Below, piece after piece: positions 7,447 to 14,027 of a stretch of 64,000 nt of DNA (the first letter of the stretch is position 1; every line of letters begins with the position of its first letter). Under the pieces are notes generated by a model. The model saw only the letters and a program-made list of their open reading frames with translations, searched no databases and was not told the origin of the DNA. Location of the stretch: NCBI GenBank assembly GCA_951812325.1, contig OX638294.1, positions 4,068,859 to 4,132,858 of the forward strand. Direction: 5' to 3'. The position numbers and the translations under genes are program-made. This DNA comes from an uncultured Thermoanaerobaculia bacterium (GTDB lineage: Bacteria > Acidobacteriota > Thermoanaerobaculia > Multivoradales > Multivoraceae).

Positions 7447-8472
7447 ATGGCTGAGCCGATCCGGAGGGCCGTATCCAGGGCGAGAACCGAGAGTCCGGGC
7501 GATCCCGAGGAAGCGCCGCTTGATCTTGCCGACTTCCCCGGTTGCCGGGCGGAGCGCATCTCTCGGGAGGAAATCGGGGACTACGACGGCCGGGTCGAGT
7601 ACTGGGAGGCTCGCACCGAGACGGCGGTCGTCGTGTGCGAGCCGACGACGCGGTTTCACGAGCAACCCTCGCAGCGGCTGGCGCGGCTTGCTGAGCGGAT
7701 TGCCGCGTCGAGGGGTTCGCCGATCGAGACGTTCGGGACGACGGACCTGGTGCGCTACGACCCGCAGGGCGAACGCAAGGTGCTGATGCAGGCGGACCAG
7801 ATTCTCTATCTTCATCCGCGCGAGTTCACCGTCTGGGAACGTGATGTCGATATCGACAGTCGAGAGCGCCCGGATGTCGTGCTTGAAGTGGACTATTCGA
7901 CCGACGTCCGGCGGCGGAAACTCCGAATCTACGAGGCGTGGGGTTTCCCGGAGGTCTGGGTGGACGTGCCTGACGCGCCGTCGCCGAGCCGTCCGAAGTC
8001 TCGGCTCTCCGGCTTGACGATTCACGTTCCGGAAGGCGGCAAGTTCCGGAGGGTGTCGAACAGCCGGGCGTTTCCAGGCTGGACGGCGGAGGAGATCCAC
8101 CGGGCGCTCGACGAACCGGCGACCTCCGAGGAGACGTTGGCCGCGCTGCGGCGCGTCGGCCGCGCTCTGGGCGCCGCCGAAGGCACCGGGCCGGACGACG
8201 ATCCGTGGCTGCGGAGCGAGCGCGCGGAGGGCCGTGCGGAGGGCCGTGCGGAGGGCCGTGCCGAGGGGCGCGCGGAGGGCCGCGCCGGGATGTTGCGGGC
8301 CGTCCTGGGGATCCTGCAGGCGCGTAGGATCGCCCTGAGTCCGGATCTGACGGACCGATTGGCGAGGCTCGACCGGCTGTCGGCCGATGAGCTGATCCAG
8401 GCCGCGCAGACCTGCTCGAGCCAGACCGAGTTCCTCGCGCTGCTGGAGGCGAGACCGCACGAAACAGTCTGA
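7447..8472 (+). CDS. Uma2-family (DUF820) putative endonuclease, copy A
   Basis: Putative nuclease of the Uma2/DUF820 family, PD-(D/E)XK fold, 341 residues, the first of four copies in 6.5 kb. The core motif is at residues 142-167: PDVVLEV (Asp143, Glu147) followed by STDVRRRKLRIYEAWGFPEVWV, where the lysine and the aromatic strand complete the family pattern. The N-terminal 90 residues include DFPGCRAERISREE and a FHEQPSQRLARL segment. After residue 259 comes a tandem AEGR repeat (five units) and a helical C-terminal domain (MLRAVLGILQARRIALSPDL to the end) typical of Uma2 proteins with long tails. The biological role of Uma2 proteins is not established; multi-copy behaviour and their PD-(D/E)XK fold suggest mobile or defence-related DNA processing. 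Compared with copy B the proteins are nearly identical, so the duplication is recent or kept uniform by recombination. Confidence 0.85.
   Translation: MAEPIRRAVSRARTESPGDPEEAPLDLADFPGCRAERISREEIGDYDGRVEYWEARTETAVVVCEPTTRFHEQPSQRLARLAERIAASRGSPIETFGTTDLVRYDPQGERKVLMQADQILYLHPREFTVWERDVDIDSRERPDVVLEVDYSTDVRRRKLRIYEAWGFPEVWVDVPDAPSPSRPKSRLSGLTIHVPEGGKFRRVSNSRAFPGWTAEEIHRALDEPATSEETLAALRRVGRALGAAEGTGPDDDPWLRSERAEGRAEGRAEGRAEGRAEGRAGMLRAVLGILQARRIALSPDLTDRLARLDRLSADELIQAAQTCSSQTEFLALLEARPHETV
8224..8283 (+). repeat. 12-bp tandem repeat (AEGR units) in Uma2 copy A
   Basis: Five consecutive 12-base units encoding Ala-Glu-Gly-Arg. The corresponding stretch has seven units in copy B (10301-10384, with one AEGH), about four in copy C and one in copy D, so unit number varies between paralogues, as expected for replication slippage. 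Confidence 0.9.
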
Positions 8473-8642
8473 GGAGTACGTGCGCTTGCTGCGTCCGGCG
8501 GGCGAGAAGCGGCCGTCTGGCGGTCGGCTATCATCGGTTGCCGTCCCGGTCGGCTGTGGTCCGGCTGCAGTGCTTCCGGGCGGTCCCCTTGCCAAGCGCA
8601 GGCGCCCTGCCCCTCCAACGCTCCGGAACGAAGGAGGTAGCC

Positions 8643-9326
8643 ATGACAGAGAGTGATTTGTCCGAAGCAGCGGGCGCTTCGGCGGCGGAACAGCGGGTGT
8701 GGGCGATGATGGAACGACACGCTCAGGAGATGGACCGGCAAGCCCTGGAGATGGACCGGCGCGCCTTGGAGATGGACCGGCACGCCTTGGAGATGCGCGA
8801 TCTCCGCGAGAGGCAGAAGGAGACGGACCGGCAACTGAAGGAGACTGACCGGCTCCTCACCAGGCAGGCGGAGGACGCCGACCGGCGGTTCAGACAGGCC
8901 GACGGGAAGTTCGACTCCCGTTGGGGCAGGTTCATGGAGAGCTTGGTCGAGGGCGATCTCATACCGTTGCTGAGGGCGCGCGGGGTCGATGTTGACACGA
9001 CATCGAGTCGCTACAGAAAGCGCCGCAACGGCGAGCACATGGAGATCGACATCGTGGCTGTGAACGGGAGGGAAGCCGTCGTCGTGGAAGTGAAGACGAC
9101 GTTGCGACCCGAGGCTGTGAGGCGCTTCGTGGAGAAGTTGCGGGTGTTCCAGGACTGGTTCCCTGACCACCGTGGCCGCACGATCTACGGCGCTATCGCT
9201 TACCTGGAGAGCGGCGAGGACGTTTCCCGCTACGCCGAGCGTCAGGGCCTGTTCCTGATCCGCGCCACCGGCAGCAGCGCGAGCATCGTGAACGCGTCGG
9301 ACTTCAGGCCCCTCGACTATTCGTGA
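8643..9326 (+). CDS. Coiled-coil protein with C-terminal PD-(D/E)XK nuclease-like domain
   Basis: Protein of 227 residues with two parts. Residues about 10-90 form a charged coiled coil with a short internal repeat (four variants of ALEMDRR, then ERQKETDRQLKETDRLL). Residues about 95-227 have a restriction-endonuclease-like core: EIDIVAVNGREAVVVEVKTT gives Asp136, Glu149 and Lys151 in the D-x(n)-E-x-K order, followed by helices and ending in LFLIRATG. Similar proteins (DUF3782-type) are widespread in Cyanobacteria and other environmental bacteria without an assigned function. The start ATG is fixed by a strong AAGGAGG site 5 bases upstream. It lies between two Uma2 copies, so two different PD-(D/E)XK families sit side by side. 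The catalytic triad is intact, so DNA cleavage is plausible but unproven. Confidence 0.75.
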   Translation: MTESDLSEAAGASAAEQRVWAMMERHAQEMDRQALEMDRRALEMDRHALEMRDLRERQKETDRQLKETDRLLTRQAEDADRRFRQADGKFDSRWGRFMESLVEGDLIPLLRARGVDVDTTSSRYRKRRNGEHMEIDIVAVNGREAVVVEVKTTLRPEAVRRFVEKLRVFQDWFPDHRGRTIYGAIAYLESGEDVSRYAERQGLFLIRATGSSASIVNASDFRPLDYS

Positions 9327-9354
9327 GCCGGCTCGAGAGTCGAGAGGTGTCTCC

Positions 9355-9471
9355 ATGGAACGATTGAGCGAAACGTTGTTGCGGTACGCGGAAAGACTGT
9401 CGGAAGGCTCCGTTCTGCCGTTGGGAGATGTTCCGGGTCTGCCAGACCGCATTTCGAGCGCCTCAGGCTGA
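9355..9471 (+). pseudogene. Chimeric scrap: AbiEi-like N terminus fused to ATPase tail
   Basis: Thirty-nine codons. The first 18 (MERLSETLLRYAERLSEG) match the start of the complete AbiEi-like gene at 11972 (MERLSEAILRYAERLPEG). The remaining 21 (SVLPLGDVPGLPDRISSASG) match the end of the ATPase scrap at 7195-7254. The promoter and inverted repeat seen before the intact gene are absent here. This is a recombination product rather than a gene. Confidence 0.8.
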
Positions 9472-9523
9472 TTCAGCTCAGGCGATGGGCTTCGGCGCCG
9501 AGCGCGGTGGTAGCTTCGGGGCG

Positions 9524-10573
9524 ATGGCTGAGCCGATCCGGAGGGCCGTGTTCAGGGCGAGAACCGAGAGTCCGGGCGATCCCGAGGAAGCGCCGCTTGA
9601 TCTTGCCGACTTCCCCGGTTGCCGGGCGGAGCGCATCTCTCGGGAGGATATCGGGGACTACGACGGCCGGGTCGAGTACTGGGAGGCTCGCACCGAGACG
9701 GCGGTCGTCGTGTGCGAGCCGACGACGCGGTTTCACGAGCAACCCTCGCAGCGGCTGGCTCGGCTTGCGGAGCGGATTGCCGCGTCGAGGGGTTCGCCGA
9801 TCGAGACGTTCGGGACCACGGACCTGGTGCGCTACGACCCGCAGGGGGAGCGCAAGGTGCTGATGCAGGCGGACCAGATTCTCTATCTTCATCCGCGCGA
9901 GTTCACCGTCTGGGAACGGGATGTCGATATCGACAGTCGAGAGCGCCCGGATGTCGTGCTTGAAGTGGACTACTCGACCGACGTTCGGCGGCGGAAACTC
10001 CGAATCTACGAGGCGTGGGGTTTCCCGGAGGTCTGGGTGGACGTGCCTGACGCGCCGTCGCCGAGCCGTCCGAAATCTCGCCTCTCCGGCTTGACGATTC
10101 ACGTTCCGGAAGGCGGCAAGTTCCGGAGGGTGTCGAACAGCCGGGCGTTTCCAGGCTGGACGGCGGAGGAGATCCACCGGGCGCTGAACGAACCGGCGAC
10201 CTCCGAGGAGACGTTGGCCGCGCTGCGGCGCGTCGGCCGCGCTCTGGGCGCCGCCGAAGGCACCGGGCCGGACGACGACCCGTGGCTGCGGAGCGAGCGC
10301 GCGGAGGGCCGTGCCGAGGGGCGCGCGGAGGGCCATGCCGAAGGGCGCGCGGAGGGCCGTGCCGAGGGGCGCGCGGAGGGTCGGGCCGGGATGCTGCGGG
10401 CCGTCGCGGCGATCCTGCGGGCGCGTGGGATCGCCGTGAGTACGGACCTGCCGGGACGTTTGGCGAGGCTCGACCGGCTGCCGGCCGATGATCTGATCCA
10501 GGCCGCGCAGACCTGCTCGAGCCAGACGGAGTTCCTCGCGCTGCTGGCCGCGAGACCGCCTGAAGCGGTTTGA
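9524..10573 (+). CDS. Uma2-family (DUF820) putative endonuclease, copy B
   Basis: Second intact Uma2/DUF820 copy, 349 residues. It is nearly identical to copy A over its N-terminal and core parts, including PDVVLEV and RRKLRIYEAWGFPEVWVDV, so the predicted PD-(D/E)XK active site is complete. It differs mainly in the repeat region (seven AEGR/AEGH units against five) and at scattered positions in the C-terminal helical domain (AVSTDLPGRLARLDRLPADDL). The ATG is chosen to match copy A; the frame remains open 32 codons upstream, but that is the tail of the ATPase-like scrap. It is directly followed by a scrap of an AbiEi-like gene joined at the shared tail GAGGAG after the stop. Role unknown, as for copy A. 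Confidence 0.85.
   Translation: MAEPIRRAVFRARTESPGDPEEAPLDLADFPGCRAERISREDIGDYDGRVEYWEARTETAVVVCEPTTRFHEQPSQRLARLAERIAASRGSPIETFGTTDLVRYDPQGERKVLMQADQILYLHPREFTVWERDVDIDSRERPDVVLEVDYSTDVRRRKLRIYEAWGFPEVWVDVPDAPSPSRPKSRLSGLTIHVPEGGKFRRVSNSRAFPGWTAEEIHRALNEPATSEETLAALRRVGRALGAAEGTGPDDDPWLRSERAEGRAEGRAEGHAEGRAEGRAEGRAEGRAGMLRAVAAILRARGIAVSTDLPGRLARLDRLPADDLIQAAQTCSSQTEFLALLAARPPEAV
10301..10384 (+). repeat. 12-bp tandem repeat (AEGR/AEGH units) in Uma2 copy B
   Basis: Seven 12-base units, the third encoding AEGH rather than AEGR. It corresponds to the five-unit array in copy A. Confidence 0.9.
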
Positions 10574-10577
10574 GGAG

Positions 10578-10715
10578 GTCGAGTTGCGCCGTGCGCCGCC
10601 TTGGCAACTGGCGCTGGCCGGCCGGCGTGCCGGCGAGGCGTTCCGGGCACTCGCCTGGCTCGGGCGTGACCGGGCCGGTGCGGCGACCGGGGTGATGCGG
10701 GAACGGCTGAGCGGA
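10578..10715 (+). pseudogene. C-terminal scrap of an AbiEi-like antitoxin gene
   Basis: About 45 codons (VELRRAPPWQLALAGRRAGEAFRALAWLGRDRAGAATGVMRERLS) match the AbiEi-like gene at 12346-12480 almost base for base, then the match stops and the relB promoter begins. There is no start codon context and no partner toxin gene. It joins the end of Uma2 copy B to the RelB/YafQ module. Confidence 0.85.
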
Positions 10716-10724
10716 CGAAGCGGC

Positions 10725-10762
10725 TTGACGAGTGGCGTTCTTGTAGCTACGTTGGAGCTACA
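10725..10762 (+). promoter_or_regulatory. relB promoter and operator
   Basis: TTGACG (10725-10730), a 17-base spacer and TACGTT (10748-10753) form a plausible promoter. The perfect inverted repeat TGTAGCT/AGCTACA (arms 10742-10748 and 10756-10762, seven bases apart) overlaps the -10 box, as expected for RelB autorepression. Unlike several other loci here, the mRNA has a leader with an AAGAGGA ribosome site before the ATG at 10780. Confidence 0.7.
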
Positions 10763-10779
10763 CGACAAGAGGATCTCTG

Positions 10780-11037
10780 ATGACTGCCGATACTGTTGTT
10801 CGCGCTCGAATCGACCACGACACGAAGGTGCGCGCCACCGAGGCACTTCAGGCGATGGGTCTGTCGGTCTCCGACGCGATTCGCCTGATGCTGCTGCGGG
10901 TCGCGGACGAGAAGAGGTTGCCTTTCGCCGTCGAGGTTCCACGAGCCGCCACCCTCAAGGCGATGAAGGAACTGGAGGACGGCAAGGGCCGGCGCTTCGG
11001 CAGCGCCGAGGAGTTGTTCCGCGACCTTGACATTTGA
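10780..11037 (+). CDS. relB: RelB/DinJ-family antitoxin
   Basis: Antitoxin of a Type II module, 85 residues. The N-terminal MTADTVVRARIDHDTKVRATEALQAMGLSVSDAIRLMLLRVADEKRLPF is the ribbon-helix-helix domain of the RelB/DinJ family, including the AMGLSVSDAIRLMLLRV core typical of DinJ. The rest (LKAMKELEDGKGRRFGSAEELFRDLDI) is the toxin-neutralising tail. The stop codon overlaps the start of the toxin gene (11034-11037), giving translational coupling. A promoter with an overlapping inverted repeat lies 18 bases upstream of the ATG. The partner toxin is YafQ-like, matching the known DinJ-YafQ pairing. Confidence 0.93.
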   Translation: MTADTVVRARIDHDTKVRATEALQAMGLSVSDAIRLMLLRVADEKRLPFAVEVPRAATLKAMKELEDGKGRRFGSAEELFRDLDI

Positions 11038-11312
11038 CTGTGCTGACCCCGGTTCGCTCCTCGCAGTTCAAGCGGGACGTGAAAAGGGCCAAGGCACGAG
11101 GCAAGGACTTGGCCAAGCTGCGCTTGTTGCTGGCCTTGCTGATCGAGGAAGAACCGTTGACGGCGCGCTATCGCGACCATCCGTTGAGGGGCCTGTGGAA
11201 GGGCCATCGAGAGATGCACATCGAGCCTGATTGGTTGCTGATCTATCGCGTGAAAGGAACCGACTTGCACCTCGTTCGCACCGGTACGCACTCGGACCTC
11301 TTCAAGAAGTAG
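11034..11312 (+). CDS. yafQ: YafQ-family mRNA interferase toxin
   Basis: Ribosome-dependent mRNA endonuclease toxin of the RelE superfamily, YafQ branch, 92 residues. It begins at TTG overlapping the relB stop; a GTG two codons later is an alternative. The pattern fits YafQ: SSQFKRDVKRAKARGKDLAKL at the N terminus, then PLTARYRDHPLRGLWKGHREMHIEPDWLLIYRV with the conserved His residues, and the C-terminal TGTHSDLF, where His and the terminal Phe are catalytic-site residues in YafQ. A second, 5'-deleted copy of its last 41 codons lies at 7262-7388. The gene is followed by the same 58-base spacer and Uma2 start as the fragment, showing that toxin tail plus Uma2 moved as a unit. Confidence 0.92.
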   Translation: MTVLTPVRSSQFKRDVKRAKARGKDLAKLRLLLALLIEEEPLTARYRDHPLRGLWKGHREMHIEPDWLLIYRVKGTDLHLVRTGTHSDLFKK

Positions 11313-11370
11313 AGCCGCCGTCGCAGGTGGGGTCTCCTGCGGCGCCGAGCGCGGTGGTAGCTTCGGGACG

Positions 11371-11879
11371 ATGGCTGAGCCGATCCGGAGGGCCGTATCC
11401 AGGGCGAGATCCGAGAGTCCGGGCGATCCGGAGGAAGCGCCGCTCGATCTTGCCGACTTCCCCGGTTGCCGGGCGGAGCGCATCTTACGGGAGGAGATCG
11501 GGGACTACGACGGTCGGGTCGAGTACTGGGAGGCTCGCACCGAGACGGCCGTCGTCGTGTGCGAGCCGACGACGCGGTTTCACGAGCAACCCTCGCAGCG
11601 GCTGGCTCGGCTTGCGGAGCGGATTGCCGCGTCGAGGGGCGCGCCGCGGGGCGTGCGGAGGGCCGTGCCGAAGGGCGCGCGGAGGGCCGGGCCGGGATGC
11701 TACGGGCCGTCGCGGCGATCCTGCGGGCGCGTGGGATCGCCGTGAGTACGGACCTGACGGACCGATTGGCGAGGCTCGACCGGCTGTCGGCCGATGAGCT
11801 GATCCAGGCGGCGCAGACCTGCTCGAGCCAGACGGAGTTCCTCGCGCTGCTGGCCGCGAGACCGCCTGAAGCGGTTTGA
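11371..11879 (+). pseudogene. Uma2-family gene copy C, internally deleted and frameshifted
   Basis: The first 90 codons match copies A and B (MAEPIRRAVSRARSESPG to ERIAASRG). Then about 170 codons, including the PDVVLEV active-site region, are missing, and the sequence resumes within the AEGR repeat array in another frame. The continuation (AEGR units, MLRAVAAILRARGIAV to PPEAV-stop) is intact in that second frame. The junction is in GC-rich repeat-like sequence at about 11637-11645, suggesting a deletion between short similar sequences. It cannot encode an active nuclease. Confidence 0.9.
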
Positions 11880-11919
11880 GGAGTACGTCTCCGTTTCGCG
11901 TCCGAGGCAGGGAGTCGAC

Positions 11920-11948
11920 TTGAAGAGTGTCAGAAACACGGCTATATT
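11920..11948 (+). promoter_or_regulatory. Promoter of the AbiE-type operon
   Basis: TTGAAG (11920-11925), a 17-base spacer and TATATT (11943-11948) make one of the best sigma-70-type promoters in the window. The spacer contains the inverted repeat GTGT-CAGAA-ACAC (11927-11939), and the outer pair TGTC/GACA (11928-11931 and 11951-11954) is also symmetric. AbiEi antitoxins are known to repress their own operon through inverted repeats, so this is a likely operator. It also argues against a start codon at GTG 11927, which lies inside the promoter. Confidence 0.7.
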
Positions 11949-11971
11949 CCCGACAGTCGAGAGCGGTCGCC

Positions 11972-12565
11972 ATGGAACGACTGAGCGAAGCGATACTGCG
12001 GTACGCGGAAAGACTGCCGGAAGGCACCCCGGTGCTGGCGAAGGGGCTGTTGCATCTCGGCAATCGGGCGGCGCTCGACCAGGCCCTGTCCCGTCTTGTC
12101 CGGCGCGGCGCGCTGCTTCGGGTCGGACGCGGTGTGTATGTCCTGCCGGTAGAGAGCCGGTTCGGCCGCCGCGCGCCGTCGGTCGAGAAGACCATCAAGG
12201 GGTTCGCGGCCGCGCGCGGAGAGCGGATCGCGAACAGCGGCGCGATGGCGGCGAACGTGCTCGGACTGACCACGCAGCTGCCCGTCAAGCGCGTCTTCTT
12301 GACGTCGGGGCCGAGCCGGACGTTGACGCTCGGCCGCGAGCGGGTCGAGTTGCGCCATGCGCCGCCTTGGCAACTGGCGCTGGCCGGCCGGCGTGCCGGC
12401 GAGGCGGTCCGGGCGCTCGCCTGGCTCGGGCGTGACCGGGCCGGTGCGGCGACCGGGGTGATACGGGAACGGCTGAGCGAGGACGAGCGCCGGGAACTCG
12501 GCAGCGTGAGCGCGCAGATGCCGGGATGGCTGGCCGGACCAGTGAGCGCGGTGGTCCATGGCTGA
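11972..12565 (+). CDS. abiEi: AbiEi-family Type IV antitoxin / transcriptional repressor
   Basis: Antitoxin and autorepressor of an AbiE-type toxin-antitoxin and phage-abortive system, 197 residues. The N-terminal part (residues 1-60) is a winged-helix domain: LLHLGNRAALDQALSRLVRRGALLRVGRGVYVLPVESRFG, the usual AbiEi/DUF6088 layout. The C-terminal part (SVEKTIKGFAAARGERIANSGAMAANVLGLTTQLPVKRVFLTSGPSRTLTLGRERVELRHAPPW) is the antitoxin domain. The ATG follows a strong promoter by 23 bases. The gene overlaps the toxin gene by eight bases. Scraps of paralogues lie at 9355 (N terminus) and 10578 (C terminus), so at least one further copy once existed here. The family assignment is firm; phage targets are unknown. 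Confidence 0.9.
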   Translation: MERLSEAILRYAERLPEGTPVLAKGLLHLGNRAALDQALSRLVRRGALLRVGRGVYVLPVESRFGRRAPSVEKTIKGFAAARGERIANSGAMAANVLGLTTQLPVKRVFLTSGPSRTLTLGRERVELRHAPPWQLALAGRRAGEAVRALAWLGRDRAGAATGVIRERLSEDERRELGSVSAQMPGWLAGPVSAVVHG

Positions 12566-13571
12566 GCGGTATCTGGATCTGGCCCTCGTCGACCGCCGGG
12601 AAGTGCTGGATGTCGCGGCCAGCGCATCCGGCCGGCCCGCCTATCTGCTCGAGAAGGACGTCTGGGTCGTGTGGTCGCTCGATACCCTGTTCGCGGGCCC
12701 GCTCCGGGCGCCGCTCGTTTTCAAGGGCGGCACGTCACTGTCCAAGGCCTACGGCGCGATTCGGCGCTTCTCGGAGGATGTCGACCTGACCTACGACATT
12801 CGAGCGCTTGTTCCGGAGCTGGTCCGCGGTCGCTTGGATGCGCTGCCGCCGAACCGGAGCCAGGAGAAGCGTTGGACGAAAGCCGTGGATCGTGCTCTGA
12901 GCGCTTGGATACGCGATGCGGCCGCGCCGGCGCTCGCTCGGGCGCTGCACGTCGTGGAGCCCGGCGGAGAGGTCGCGGTCAAAGGCGGTGACGTCGTCAT
13001 CCGCTACGTCGCGTTGCCGGAGGGGACAGGCTACGGGCGACGGGAAGTGAAGCTGGAATTCGGCGGGCGGGCGACGGGGGAGCCTGGTGCGGCGATGGAA
13101 ATTCGCTGCGATGCAGCGGGCCATGTCCCGGGCGTCCAGTTCCCGGCGGCGAAGCCGCGGGTCCTGCAGGCGGAGCGGACGTTCTGGGAGAAGGCGACGG
13201 CGGCGCATGTGTTCTGTGTGCAGCGACGGGTGCGCGGCGAGGGGTTCGCCCGGCACTGGCACGATCTGGTACGGCTCGACGACGCGGGCGTTGCCGCCAG
13301 CGCTTTGGCGGACCGCGGTATCGCCGAGGGGGTTGCGGCACACAAGACTGTGTTCTTCGGCGAAAAGGATGCGTCGGGAAAGTGGGTGGACTACAGGGAG
13401 GCGGTGGCCGGGGGGCTGCGGCTCGTTCCCACAGGGGACGCGCGCTCGGCGCTGGCCGACGACTACGCGCGGATGGTTGAAGGCGGGTGGTTGCTCGATG
13501 AAGCGGAGCCGTTTGAGGTGTTGATGGATGCCTGCCAAACGATTGAGGACCGAGCCAACGGGCGCGATTGA
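12558..13571 (+). CDS. abiEii: AbiEii/AbiGii-family nucleotidyltransferase toxin
   Basis: Toxin of the AbiE-type module, 337 residues, a minimal nucleotidyltransferase thought to modify tRNA or other targets using NTP. The catalytic signature is present: FKGGTSLSKAYGAIRRFSEDVDLTYD, with GGTS at residues 57-60 and the metal-binding Asp74 and Asp76. Downstream features of the family follow: VKLEFGGRATGEP, a long helical region and ERTFWEKATAAHVFCVQRRV, where TFWEK is a conserved AbiEii segment. It overlaps the antitoxin gene by eight bases, so the two are coupled. The module is flanked on both sides by Uma2 fragments (copies C and D). All key residues are intact, so the module is probably active. 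Confidence 0.92.
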   Translation: MAERYLDLALVDRREVLDVAASASGRPAYLLEKDVWVVWSLDTLFAGPLRAPLVFKGGTSLSKAYGAIRRFSEDVDLTYDIRALVPELVRGRLDALPPNRSQEKRWTKAVDRALSAWIRDAAAPALARALHVVEPGGEVAVKGGDVVIRYVALPEGTGYGRREVKLEFGGRATGEPGAAMEIRCDAAGHVPGVQFPAAKPRVLQAERTFWEKATAAHVFCVQRRVRGEGFARHWHDLVRLDDAGVAASALADRGIAEGVAAHKTVFFGEKDASGKWVDYREAVAGGLRLVPTGDARSALADDYARMVEGGWLLDEAEPFEVLMDACQTIEDRANGRD

Positions 13572-13594
13572 ACTTCGCGCTCGCACCCACCGGC

Positions 13595-13907
13595 GACCAC
13601 GGACCTGGTGCGCTACGACCCGCAGGGGGAGCGCAAGGTGCTGATGCAGGCGGACCAGATTCTCTATCTTCATCCGCGCGAGTTCACCGTCTGGGAACGT
13701 GATGTCGCGGAGGGCCGTGCCGGGATGCTGCGGGCCGTCGCGGTGATCCTGCGGGCGCGTGGGATCGCCGTGAGCACGGACCTGACGGGCCGATTGGCGA
13801 GGCTCGACCGGCTGTCGGCGGATGAGCTGATCCAGGCCGCGCAGACCTGCTCGAGCCAGACCGAGTTCCTCGCGCTGCTGGCCGCGAGACCGCCTGAAGC
13901 GGTTTGA
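13595..13907 (+). pseudogene. Uma2-family gene copy D, fragment
   Basis: The fragment starts in mid-gene (the TDLVRYDPQGERKVLMQ region of copies A and B), runs for about 35 codons to FTVWERDV, then jumps in frame to the last AEGR unit and continues to the normal stop. The N-terminal 105 residues and the PDVVLEV active-site region are missing. The frame is open but no longer encodes a nuclease. The 25 bases after the stop are shared with copy C, so the 3' boundary of the duplicated block is conserved. Confidence 0.88.
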
Positions 13908-13945
13908 GGAGTGCGTCTCCGTTTCGGGTGGCCGTGACCAAGAGA

Positions 13946-13975
13946 AAGGGCCTCCCCGTTGCCGGAGAGGCCCTT
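13946..13975 (-). terminator. Rho-independent terminator of the Oar-like receptor gene
   Basis: Inverted repeat AAGGGCCTC (13946-13954) and GAGGCCCTT (13967-13975). Read on the minus strand the stem is followed by TTTCTCTT, giving a standard intrinsic terminator 53 bases after the receptor gene's stop codon. It also separates this gene from the Uma2 mosaic. Confidence 0.75.
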
Positions 13976-14027
13976 GAGTTCTCTGCCGCGGCCGCAGCCG
14001 CCACGGCATCATTCCGGAGCGGTCAGC

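Noticed and set aside
8224..8283. A repeat array that might be a CRISPR
   Set aside because: Units are 12 bases with no spacers and lie in frame inside a coding gene; no cas genes occur in the window.
11927..11971. GTG start for the AbiEi-like gene
   Set aside because: It falls inside the promoter (between -35 and -10 boxes); the scrap at 9355 also begins at the equivalent of ATG 11972.
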